Shown here piece after piece: positions 23,760 through 34,596 of a stretch of DNA of 64,000 nucleotides (the stretch's first letter is position 1; the number at the start of each line of letters is the position of its first letter). Position numbers and translations under genes: made by a program. The notes beneath the pieces were generated by a model, which was not told where the DNA came from, did not search any database, and saw only the letters and a list, made by a program, of their open reading frames with translations. Source of the stretch: Rhododendron vialii (taxonomy: Eukaryota > Streptophyta > Magnoliopsida > Ericales > Ericaceae); NCBI RefSeq assembly GCF_030253575.1, contig NC_080557.1:46466501-46530500 (forward strand). The letters run 5' to 3'.

Positions 23760-26700
23760 TGGCTTTGGGAAATTTTAAATGTAGGTCGTTGGATATTTTG
23801 TTATCGACGGTTAAGAGCGATGGAAAATGAACCTTGGATGGGGGTTTGTAGGAAAGGAGGTTGTTTAGGTGACTTTAGGTGTGTTTTTGTGCTCCACTGA
23901 TTTGATCATAACTCGAGCTGTACCGAATGGAATTTCATGCGGTTTTTTGGGTCTTGTAGGAAATTATGTCAGCTTCACAATGAGGGTTCACTCGGACCAA
24001 GGTGATGAGGGAGTTGGGAGAATTCTAGGTTTGAAGGTACATTGGTCATGGGGAGAGTTTGGTTGGAGTTTGTTGAGGTTTTGAGGTGTTTAAGAAGAAT
24101 GCTTGGAAGTAAAATGAAATTTTGGAACCAGATGTGATAATAGGCTTGTAGATGAATCCGTTGGTTCAAGAATCGTGAAATTTGAATTTGTTTTGACTGT
24201 AAAATTATTCGTTACGAGATGGAAGAAGATGAACAAATTTATAATTAGGCCAAGTATGATATACAAAGTGATATTTATCTCATCAACCAAAATCAATTGC
24301 AACCATTCCTATTGTGGTGATTATGCAGACTTATGATCAACCTAAAAACATTAATTCTAAGCGGTTGGTAAATTAACCCAAGTCCTAATAGAAACAATTT
24401 AACAATCACCGTTATAGTCAGTTAAAAGTTGTTTATTTAATGACTTGGTGGCATAGTTGGAATGTCTAAATTCTTCTAGTTAGTTCGATCAACTCCTTGT
24501 TGATCTCAATCTTACTCCATAAAATAGGAATGTGTTTGGTTTTGTAACATTTGCAGTTAAGTTTAGCTCTTCGTAACGTTTCCATGCAACTTAACTCTAC
24601 TAATAAGTCAAAATAATATCATTAGCCTCCTACATGCCATTTGAAGGTGCTATGGCGTCGATTATTTCTCAACAACTTAACGTCGTCACCATTTCCAACC
24701 AGCAAAATCAAACAAATGCGTGACTTTTTAACTTTTCTATGTGTTTTAATCATTTTATTGTGCTTTGCGGCCAATTTTATTTATATAAATATATGAAACA
24801 CTATTCCTAAATCACATATGAGTTCTAAAGATAAAGGGCATGTGACTTTTTAACTTTTCTACGTGCGCTCATCATTTTATTGTGTGTTGCGGCCAATTTT
24901 ATTTATGTGAATGTATGAAACACTATTCTTAAAACCACATATGAGTTCTAAAGATGGGAGACATATTAACCAAATATAGACTAAAAGATCATATAGTCTT
25001 ATCTTTGTATAGTGTCAAAGATGTTTTTAGACAAAGTTTTACATTGTACTAGCAAGTTTTTTATTTGTAGTTTATGTAGTTTCATATGCTTACGGAGATA
25101 TTACTCGTAATGATATACAGTTTACTTTATTCAAGTTACTTTGTTGGTGCAGATAGAAATTTTGTGTCTACGTAAATATGTAATGAATGAACATATATTT
25201 GACTCGCTACTTTTATGAAAGTAACAAACCAGTTACATAGCATCAAAGGACATTGAAGTTCAAAATTATCATTAAAATAACATTCCATCATTGACAAAAA
25301 GTTTTTTTTTTCCTTGTATATGTGCTGAAAATCGCTAAAGTAGTGCAAAAGATACATTTAATAAATTATCTTGGTCATTGTTAATCATATGAGTCATTCT
25401 TTTAACCAATGCTCAAAATGATGTTGTAAATGTGTCACACCAACAAATAACACATGCAAGTACTTGACTTGGCTAATAGTGTCATCGATATTTTTGTTCA
25501 CGCGTTTTTTTCTAAATGTGTGATATTATAGTGTTCAGCTAACATATGCGTGTAATTGAAAATCACATGTGGAAAACTAAGCAAGTGCAATGTCATTCTT
25601 GTCATGTGAAATTGATGGCGTTAATGACGGATATTGCTCATGTTTGAGGATGAGGAGGTTTGCCCTAATATACCTTCAAGCAATTGGAGGTTCTCGTTCA
25701 TCTCTTGGGGTCATTTCAGTGATTATCTATTAGCTCGCAACAAATTAGTTGATGCTGGCTCAACTTATCATTCCATTCCCAAGCCTTTTTCTTCTTGACT
25801 ATAATAAATCTTGTTAAACCAACTTGTTATTTAATCCAATCCATGAAGCTCTAATTGAGAAGACACGAGATTGTGTAGTTGAAGAAGTTGAATACTCAAT
25901 TGGGCACAAAATAAATGTTAACATTTGTTAAATTAGAAGTTGAGTGTACTTGATGATTGATGATATCATTGGGGCGATATTTAAAATGCAACCAAATTTA
26001 TCGTGTCCTAAATGCTCATTGATAAGGAACGAAGCAAATAACAAACTCTTACGATGATGTGGCATGGTAGGTTAGGATTATCAAATTGACAATTCCATGA
26101 CTCTTTCTTGCTAGAATCACTTTCTATGTCTTTTACACAATCAAAAGAACAAACTGGAAATCCATATTAACAATTCTCATACTTTAAGTTGACTATGAGA
26201 AGGGCGTTCAACTATCTTAAGGACGACGCTGCCATGTCTAGACCATTTATACATTCATGTACATGAACAAACACACGCAATCATGTCACGGTGTTCCTAA
26301 TAAATTAGAAGTAGGAGCTTTACACATATATCACTTCTATATATGATATGAAACGTACCATCACTGCCTTGAATTGCACATGACTTGCAACTCAACCAGA
26401 TTTTATGAATTGCTCGTAATTTGTATTCCTTGGATATGGAGTAACTTGTATAATGAGAAGTAAATATAGTTTTTCTTTTGATCAATAGCATATGTCATTC
26501 CAATAAGGCTAACGGCACTTACATGAAATAATCATAACAGTCAATAAGAGCTAAATCTACTGAAAATTAGGAAAATGAGCAAAATCACAAATGGGCATTC
26601 AAGCACAAAGACGCATTACTGCAAAAGCAGACAAGCGCGATGCGACGTAGGGTCCATCCTAGAATCGGCAGATGAGCAACCTAGAGCTCAAACCATTAGA

Positions 26701-28120
26701 TTGGTCCTTTAAATGGCTAATGTTGGCATTTACGGCGTAAGGGACGAATCCCTCACAGCTGCAAAGGGATGCTCAAGTGCGAGTTTCTGCTGGCACTTCG
26801 AGCGCAGTAGTTGACCAAACAACCCACAACAAACCAGACCTCTTTGCAAGCACACAAGTCAAGATCTGGTAAAACTAGTCTAGATAGAGACCAAACCACA
26901 AAAACTTGATCAATGGCCGCAGAACCGGAAGCGGCCAAAACCAGACAATAGATACCAACAACAACCAACCACACCACAACATTACTACCGAAAACGAGAT
27001 CCAGCGGCCACAACACAACAAAAAATATATACATATTACCCACCACCAACACCCACTGGATCTGGAGAGACCAGACTGGGACAAAAATCCACCTCGCCAG
27101 AGAAGAAGAGGCAAAAAAATGGCCTAAAAAATAGACTATCTCCTAATCCTCCACAAACCCTAATTATTACCTACCAACTGAAAGCCAAAAGAGCACGATT
27201 GCCTCCGAATCACAATGAACCAGATCCGAGCTCGCCGTGGAAGACACCACGACACATGAGCTGCTAGAGCTGAGCTACGTCGCCGAGATCGCTTGGGCTG
27301 AAAACTACGAAGCTGGAAAGGATGTGGGAGATCCGAAGTCTACGGCGCCGGAAGGAGGGGAGAGAGAGGTGTAGAGGAAGAGGAGAAAAAGGGGAGGGTG
27401 GAGGTGGAAGATGCCAAATGGAACCCTAGCTCTGGAAAGTTTAAAGAGAGAAAGAAGAGAGAAGGAGGAGCAAAGGGTGGGCGATTATGAGAAGTAAATT
27501 CACTATGACTATTTTTATTTTTATCGTTCCAAAATCATTTTCATCGTTTCTTTAAGTCGTTTGAGAGCCGCATCTCCAATTTGTAGAGTTTTGAATTACA
27601 TTGCATTCATCGGAGTTGCGTTATTTTGAAATTTACCTAAGGACGCGTTTGGATTAAATCAATTATTATTTAACACCAGTATTTATCGGCAAATTGTTAT
27701 TTATCTTTTTATTAAAATATTGGAATTATTCATTTTGTCTTTTGTGATTTTTCTTTTATATTTGTAATATTTTTTACTATCGAGATTCTGCTTGCCAAAT
27801 CGAGAGTTTAATCACAAAATAACACAAATTTAATAAGAAAATTTAAACCATTAAATATTGGGAGATAAAAGTCGTTTTTTTCATCAGAAAAAAAAATGGA
27901 ATGGCTCTAACCGTGTTGGAGACGTGTCTCAAAAGTAGGATTGGGCACAAACGTAATCTGGCGGCCAGATTTTGTTGTACTTTACTCGAGTAGTTAAAAT
28001 GCAAGATTATTTCCATCCTTTTTCCGGGATTTTGACGTAAATCCCACATTTATTAGGAAATCCAAACTATTTACATAATCGACGTCAGACCTTAATCTTT
28101 AAATAGGATTTATATAACCC
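23760..28120. other. Gene-poor repeat-bearing region
   Basis: No gene is recognised. It contains a 120-bp tandem duplication at 24.7 kb. A GC-richer block at about 26.6-27.5 kb reads on the minus strand like the leader of a retroelement or a gene (pyrimidine-rich then GT-rich), but has no coding match that I recognise. Confidence 0.4.
24721..24958. repeat. ~120-bp tandem duplication
   Basis: Two adjacent copies (about 24721-24841 and 24842-24958) share TGACTTTTTAACTTTTCTA and GCGGCCAATTTTATTTAT, and both end in CATATGAGTTCTAAAGAT. They are roughly 90 percent identical. Confidence 0.85.
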
Positions 28121-28127
28121 GTAAAAT

Positions 28128-28262
28128 TCCAGCTGGGCATCTCATAAATGGGGAAATCAAAATAAATTTCCAGCTAGGCATCTCATAAATGGGAAAAATC
28201 AAAATAAATTTCCAGCTGGGCATCTCATTGGGAAAATCTAAATGAAATCTACAGCTGGGAAT
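28128..28262. repeat. Three to four copies of a ~47-bp tandem repeat
   Basis: The unit TTCCAGCTGGGCATCTCATA plus about 25 AT-rich bases occurs three times from about 28128, followed by a decayed fourth copy ending near 28262. Confidence 0.85.
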
Positions 28263-28282
28263 GAGCAAAGCTGCCACGGAAA

Positions 28283-28410
28283 GGATCTGGATCCTCTGTG
28301 AGATTCCTCTCCCCCGGAACTTTGTTTATAATCCGGACTATTGATCATTAAGATGGACGATCTGGATTTCATGAAAATTCTCACACCATCCTCACAGAGG
28401 ATCCAGATCC
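28283..28410. repeat. Short element with perfect 20-bp terminal inverted repeats
   Basis: The 20 bases at 28283-28302 are the exact reverse complement of those at 28391-28410 (GGATCTGGATCC...). The 128-bp unit resembles a small MITE. I could not identify a clear target duplication. Confidence 0.65.
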
Positions 28411-28654
28411 CTACGGATACTGACGGGAAACCAACGGCCACGCGGGATCCATTTTCGGTCCCGCACAGATAACCCAAGCTGTTCAATAATAAAAAAAATC
28501 AATTGGGCCCATAAAAAAAACTGAGCCGTTTATTCAGATTGAGCTAATTTTCCAAGAGCTCACTTGCTCTTTATTTTTTTCAAAATTATTGAATGGCTTG
28601 GATCATCCCGTGCGGACAAAACTGGGCCCGCGTGGCCGTCAATTTCCTTAGAGT

Positions 28655-28925
28655 TAGAGTTTTTTTTAGCTAAATAAGTCAATTGACTTATTTTTTTGTG
28701 AATTATTGTGTCATCATAACGAGATGAATCTAAAAAGTAAAAAATTATCATTGAAATTCAATTTTTTTTAATAAAGACAAAAATAAGTCAATAAATTAAT
28801 TTTTTCGTCTTTATTCAATTTTTTTAGATTTACACGATAATTTTTTACTTTTTCAATTCATCGCGTCGAACTAATAATTCACAAAAAAAAATTGACGCGT
28901 AAATAACAAATTAGTTTTTTTTAAT
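28655..28925. mobile_element. Foldback (long inverted repeat) element
   Basis: Two imperfect arms of about 120 bases (about 28658-28782 and 28797-28925) are inverted copies, sharing TGTGAATTATT, AGTAAAAAATTATC and ATAAAGAC on opposite strands. The loop is only about 15 bases. It is AT-rich, without coding capacity, and lies just upstream of the S15 promoter remnant. Confidence 0.65.
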
Positions 28926-29036
28926 ATATAAGTAAAAAAAACAAAAAGCAAAAAACCAATTGGCTTGCTATTTTCGGGACGAGTCTGTGATTTTTAGACT
29001 CCCGCCAAATAGTGTCGGGTCCAGACCGCAGCTGGC

Positions 29037-29150
29037 ATATAAATACTGTGCATTGATCCTTAAACCCTAAACCGTTCGTTACCAAAATCCCGATTGACGA
29101 AATCCCAACGGCTAGGGTTTTGGACCTCCAGACAGCAGTCTCTGGTAAGA
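29037..29150 (+). promoter_or_regulatory. Promoter and first exon of the S15-derived locus
   Basis: A TATA box (CATATAAATA, 29037-29046) precedes a telo-box AAACCCTAAA (29062-29071) and a leader-like exon without ATG. The leader ends in a plausible donor (TCTCTG then GTAAGA near 29143). TATA plus telo-box is typical of plant ribosomal-protein promoters, which fits the S15 exon remnants downstream. Whether it is still transcribed is unknown. Confidence 0.5.
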
Positions 29151-29400
29151 CCTCGTATCCGCCATACGTTCACTTGTCATCTCTCATTGCCTTGTTCGTA
29201 TGAGTCGTATTTAACTTGAATTTGACATGTTCCCATCGAATGTGGCGAGGGTGTATACATATTTACATGTACTAATGCATGCTTGTGTATTTCTTTTATG
29301 GAATCAGCTTTTGTATTGTTCTCGATAGGTTTATACTTATTTAACGCTTAGGTTTCAACGAGGTTCGGAGCGAAAGCAGTTCGCTCTGAAAGGCTGTAAG

Positions 29401-29748
29401 CAGTGGTGGAGCCAAGAATCGAAGTCTAAGGGGGCCAAACAATGAAAATAATAGGGTACCGTACGGTTATTTTTGCGATATTAAATCTGGTAATTTGAGT
29501 TTTTATGGAACGATTTCAATTACTTGAATAATTGATCTCGAGTATTGTTTAGTTATGGTTGAAAATTTATTGTGTTCAAGATGAAAATTTAATGTGTTGA
29601 ACACGAAAATTGTTCTTACTCTTTTAAGTATGGTTGAAAGTTTATAATCCTTTTACAAATATCTACCAAAATTAGGCAAACTATACGTACAAATAAAAAA
29701 ATGTTTGGGGCCTGGGCCTCATCTGGCCCCACAATAGCTCTACCACTG
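29401..29748. mobile_element. 348-bp hAT-type MITE with empty site in the same window
   Basis: Terminal repeats CAGTGGTGGAGC and (reverse complement) CAGTGGTAGAGC match at 11 of 12 bases. Flanking octamers are GCTGTAAG (29393-29400) and GCTGTAAA (29749-29756). The paralogous unit near 34700 reads GCTGTAAGTGGTGTTCAC uninterrupted, giving the pre-insertion site. The interior has no coding capacity. Confidence 0.88.
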
Positions 29749-31270
29749 GCTGTAAATGGGGTTCACAATTTGTTGCGTCTAGTGTAGGTATCTGGAATTT
29801 AGAATGCCATGTTGAATGTGTTGTCACTTGTTTGGTTTGCAGTTGTTTGATGCTGTGTTGGAGTGTTTTATGGGAAGCTAGAATATTCTGGTACTTCCTT
29901 AATTACACACTGCAGTCAGCGGTGCAAGCCGTAGCTGGCTTTAGAGTTACCACGCACGAGAATCGTGCTTTGATTTGGCGAAATTTTTTTTTGGGCTATG
30001 TCTCAGAGAATTTATGTGCCACGAAGCTGCATTGGATTTTTTGGTTTCTGATTAATCTGCATTATCGTTGTATTTGGTCATTTTATCGGCAAATCACTTT
30101 AGCGGGGCAATTGTGGAATTTTTGAGTTACTGATTTTTTTTCGCTGAAATTTTGGGTAAACGTTGTTTAATTTCGGGGATCTATTGATAGTTTGATACTA
30201 CCGGGGTTGTTAATTCATGCCCAGTGTTTGGAAGTGTTTTTTTGTGTGTGTCTGTTTTATGTCTTTTAAAGGGATTCTAAAATTCTCTTGCTGGAGGTGT
30301 TGCTATCAAACAAACCTCCTCCGATTTGTTCATGTGATTGGATCAAGAGACTGGTTGTTGTTTAGTCATCATAAGATACTCATTGTTACAATCGTCTTAT
30401 TGTTCAGTAGAAGTCATGATTACGTCTTAAAATACAACTCCAATATTTTGAATAATTGGAAACCACATTGTGCCCATGGTCTTAGGGCCCCCATACATTT
30501 TGTTTGTCTAGTGCATTTGAATTGTTTGGCTTTTGAAATGGTCGTGTAGTACCTAAAGGGTGTTTGAGACGGAACTGCACAGAAGTAGCTGTTCGGACCA
30601 CTGCAATAACCCTTTTTGCAAAACTGTTCCCCAAATGTTGAGAACTTACTTGGCTTCCTTGGTTGGCTCATTGCTTAGACAAATGTAGTCCCTCCCCGTT
30701 TTGACTCTGCCTTATCCTGCGTTGCTTTAAACAAGAGCTTCCTTCGTCACAGGTATAGCAGTTTTTGCCATTGTCCGGGTCCCTTCAATTACTATCATTC
30801 TCTTTGGATGCTTCGATATTTTTTTTCCGGTAATATAATCTCTTTCCAAGTTTGTGGAGAAAAAATGCCTCACCTTCCTACGTTAATGTTCACTAGAATT
30901 TTTTCAAGTTTGCGTCCGACAACTTTGTATTCTGATTATGAAACTCTTGTCCTGTTGGGAAATCATTACGTTGCTTTGATATTTGGTCTAATATTGTGGA
31001 AAGGAGAAGTGAACAGAAGAGATGACTAGTAATGTTAAAAGGTGAAGTTAATCTAACCGATTTCGTCAAAGGTCTTTGATCCTTCTGTTTCTTCCGAAAA
31101 TGTAACAATTGGCCTAGGAACAACGAGTAGTGCAGTTCTAGGCCTGATGCGGGCGTGCCAGGGCAGGATTGCTGCCCAAATTCGTATCAAGGCCTGGAAG
31201 CCTTAATCTGACTTCTAACTGGACGAAAGTGCACGGCCTAAGGGTGGAGACCGTGAAGAGGTTCGTGGTA

Positions 31271-31700
31271 TGCCTTTGCGGGCTAAGGACTTAAAATTTC
31301 CTAATCGTGTGAAAAATGGAAAGAAAGGTAGAGCAAGGCCTAAAACAGAAATAAAAGGACTTCATTAACGGTTTAATAAAGTCTGATTGCAAGGAAATGA
31401 AATAAAATCTAGGCTTGGCTAGATTGAACGGGAAACTAAAGATAATTGAAAGATAATTGAAATGCAATTTAGATAAGCCGTGGGCTTGCCTTTGCGGGCT
31501 AAGGACTTAAAATTTCCTAATCGTGTGAAAAAATGGAAAGAAAGGTAGAGCAAGGCCTAAAACAGAAATAAAAGGACTTCATTAACGGTTTAATAAAGTC
31601 TGATTACAAGGAAATGAAATAAAATCTAGGCTTGGCTAGATTGAACGGGAAACTAAAGATAATTGAAAGATAAATTGGGTAAGCCGTGGGCTTGATTGGT
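31271..31700. repeat. ~216-bp tandem duplication inside the solo LTR
   Basis: The block starting TGCCTTTGCGGGCTAAGGAC at 31271 recurs at about 31487 almost unchanged, including AAGGACTTCATTAACGGTTT. Shorter partial repeats with AAGCCGTGGGCTTGAT follow to about 31830. Confidence 0.85.
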
Positions 31701-32434
31701 CGGGGACCTAAAGATAAAAGATAATTGAAATGTAAATATGCATAAGCCGTGGGCTTGATGGTCGGGGACCGAAAGATAAAAATAGTTAAAAGATAAATGA
31801 AATGAAATTTGGATAAGCCATGGGCTTTGATGGTTGTGGACCTTTGCCAAGGCCTTCAAAACTGTGATTTATAGGAGCTACAGGCCTTGAGCTGCTTCAA
31901 AATGCTCCAATGCATGGCTGCCACATGGCCTTCTATCAGAGGCTTGAGCTTAAGCAGCTTCGAAATGCTCCAATGAGGGGTTACTATCTGAACAAAATGT
32001 GCCTTTTACTCCAAGAAAAGGGCAAAGGCTTGAAAAATCCTTCTTTTCTGCATATAACTTTGAAAAAAGGCAAAGAAAATTTCAGTTTCTGCAGTATCCA
32101 GGCCATTCCGGGCCCACCACAGCTGCAGACCAATACTTCACCAGGCCTTTCTTATCATTTTATTGGACCTTGCATACTTGTGGGCCCTCTAAATCCTCTG
32201 AGGTTCATCTTTCACGGAAGAAGGATCCAGAAACAAAGGATTAACCAGACCTGGATGAGCTGCTTGTGAGCAGCTTGCTTAGGTCTGCATGAATCATTCA
32301 CCAACAGCTCCAAGGGCTGCATGTGCGCCACCTGTCTCTAGCCTTGCTTCATGCTGAAGAATGGGGTCCCACCAGTTCAGACCTTGAGCTGCTTGTGAGC
32401 AGCTTACCCAGACCTGCCTATCAGGAATATTCTA

Positions 32435-32580
32435 GGCCTTTGAGCTGCTTGTGAGCAGCTTAAGGCCTTTGAGCTACTTGTGAGCAGCTTAAGGCCTTTG
32501 AGCTGCTTGTGAGCTGCGTAAGGCCTTTGAGCTGCTTGTGAGCTGCGAAAGGCCTTTGAGCTACTTGTGAGCAGTTTAAG
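32435..32580. repeat. 29-bp minisatellite, five copies
   Basis: Units of GGCCTTTGAGCTGCTTGTGA plus AGCAGCTTA begin at 32435, 32464, 32493, 32522 and 32551. A related single copy occurs near 32383. It lies inside the solo LTR. Confidence 0.9.
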
Positions 32581-33360
32581 GCCCCCTAATTGCTCATTAA
32601 AGGCTTTAACGATGCTCTTAAAGTAGTGGGCCTTTCATCAATTGGGCCTGAACTTGTTGGTAAATCATGGGCCTTTGCCCAATGTAAGCCTTCTGAGCCC
32701 AAGCCTGGTGAGAAAACCAAGGCTTTTACCAATTTGGGCCCATTTCTTAGGCCTTTGTTACTTCTAGGGATTTGGGTTAGGCCTGGACGAAATACTCAGG
32801 CTTGGTGGACTGATTCAAGCCTTAGGCCTTTGACTGATTTAGGCGTATATGGAAGGCCCATCATTTCTTAAGAACCGGCCCTAATTCGTGGGCAACTGGT
32901 CGTAAGGTCTTTCAAGGCTAGGGCCTCGACCCTCGAGGCTACCTTTTAACCCGTAAATCCATTTCCTGATTTTTGGCCAAAAATGGGTGTAAACACCTTC
33001 ACACATAACAAGTATAGGCGAGTATGTATCAGATTTCAAAGCAGGTCAGCACATCCCTTGTTTGTGGGAAGCAGAACTTTGGTAGCTAAGCAACCTTGGT
33101 GGCCAAGGAAATCTTGGCAGTCAAGTACTTGGTCAAGACTCGGAGCATTCTTTGGGTTTGAAACCGAACCCCTCAAAGATCTACTGGTATAATCTGTACT
33201 GATATTGTGGAATTGTCTCAAAAAGTTGCGCAAACTCTCAGTCACTTATAATCACGATCACTAGTGTCTATTCACGGTGTTAACATGGTAAAGTGAGTCT
33301 GAACTATGTCTATTGATGGTATTAACATGGGTATCAATATTCTGTGTTGACTTGGAACAG

Positions 33361-33550
33361 AAACTGGAGGCTCCACCTGGGGAAAACCGGAGGTAGTTAA
33401 GACCCATCAACTGCAACATGATCATAGTTCCTGAAGTGATTGGTGGTTCATTGGGTTTCACAATGGGAAGACATTCAATCAGGCTGAAATCAAGGGTGAA
33501 ATGATTGGTCATTATGTTGCTGGGTTCTCAATCTCTTACAAGCCTAGAAA
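33361..33550 (+). pseudogene. RPS15 (uS19) last-exon remnant, unit 1
   Basis: After an acceptor-like GGAACAG, the sequence reads LEAPPGENRR, then an in-frame TAG, then [13 protein letters not shown] in the same frame. After at least one frameshift, [15 protein letters not shown] follows. These match the conserved C-terminal exon of cytosolic ribosomal protein S15. Similarity stops after SYKP, so the final HGRPGIGATHSSRFIPLK segment is missing and replaced by intron-type sequence of unit 2. The stop, the frameshift and the truncation make it non-functional as a small-subunit protein. Confidence 0.8.
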
Positions 33551-34425
33551 ATGTAGTTCCCTCGCCATTTTGACCTTGCTTTCAACAATAACTGCCTTCA
33601 TTACAGGTATAATTGTTTCTTTATTGACAGGGTGCCTTCAATATCTATTATGCTCTTTGGATACTGGGTTACTTTTTTGTCGGCAATATAAATGCCTCAA
33701 TCTGTTACATTAGCGTTTGTTACCATTTCTGCAAGTTTGCCTCCCGGAACATTGTAGTTCAATTATGATAATTCCTGTCTTGTTGGAAATTTTTTATGTT
33801 ACCTTGGTATTTTGTCTAATAACGTGAAAAAGAGATGAGAACGAAAGTGATGAGTGGTAGCCAAGCAACCTCGGTGACCAAGTAAATCTTGGTTACCCAA
33901 TATTTGGTTAAGACTTGGAGCATTCTTTCCTGTCAAGCCCATTCAATTAGTCCACTGCCAAAAGTTCATGGGCCAGTTCCCTTGACGCTTGTGATATGAT
34001 ATAGAAGAAAGACCTCATGGATAGGTAGCCAAGTCTAAACCTTACCCATTCTCTGGTTAAGCTGAGAATGTCTTTCTTGACCACAAAATAAGCTCACAAC
34101 AAAACAATTTTGAGGTGACATATGCATGCCACTATTTATACTTGAAATCATTGTGTAGCCCAGAAGGGCCAGAACAGTTTAGCATCTATTTGTGGAAACG
34201 CAGTTAAAATCTTCTGTATTACAGAAGATCACATGAATTTTTGTGAAAGATTTAGGGTTGATCCCTACTGATATTTAAAGATGGTCTCACATAGATGTGC
34301 AAGCTCACTCGGTCGCCTGTAATGACATTCATGTTTTTCTATGTATGTATTAAGTTTATTGACATTGTTCAAGTGAAAGGAAGTTATATGGAGCGTATTA
34401 GTAACATTGTTTTAGCTTGGTACAG

Positions 34426-34596
34426 AAACTGGGGGCTTCACCAGAGGAAAAGACAGAGTTAGTTAAGACCCATCGATTTCACCATGATCACAGATAGTTC
34501 CTGAAATGCGTGTTTGCATCAGGGGGGTTTACGAAGTGAAGATATTCAATCAAGGCTGAAATGATTGGACATTATGTAGCTGGGCTCTCAATCTCG
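34426..34596 (+). pseudogene. RPS15 last-exon remnant, unit 2
   Basis: This copy keeps the acceptor-like TACAG, the AAACTGGGGGCTTCACCAG opening and recognisable GATTGGACATTATGTAGCTG (the MIGHY region), but is frameshifted and deleted between them. Similarity ends at CTCTCAATCTC, where unit 3 begins. It is the most decayed of the three. Confidence 0.7.

Larger units (their letters stand above)
31086..32995. mobile_element. Solo LTR (1.9 kb) of an LTR retrotransposon
   Basis: The 1,910-bp insert begins TGTTTC and ends GTAAACA, giving the TG...CA ends and short inverted TGTTT of LTRs. It is flanked by the perfect 5-bp duplication CCTTC (31081-31085 and 32996-33000). In unit 3 the corresponding sequence near 36005-36030 is continuous, which confirms the insertion. 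There is no gag-pol coding, primer-binding site or second LTR, so a solo LTR is the simplest reading. The interior is rich in GGCCT and has its own tandem repeats. The superfamily cannot be decided here. Confidence 0.82.

Noticed and set aside
26600..27480. LINE 5' region or gene leader on the minus strand
   Set aside because: The pyrimidine-rich then GT-rich texture is suggestive, but there is no reverse transcriptase coding, poly-A tail or target duplication in the window.
32590..32871. 93-codon open frame in the solo LTR
   Set aside because: It lies in repeated GGCCT-rich LTR sequence and shows no retroelement protein motif.
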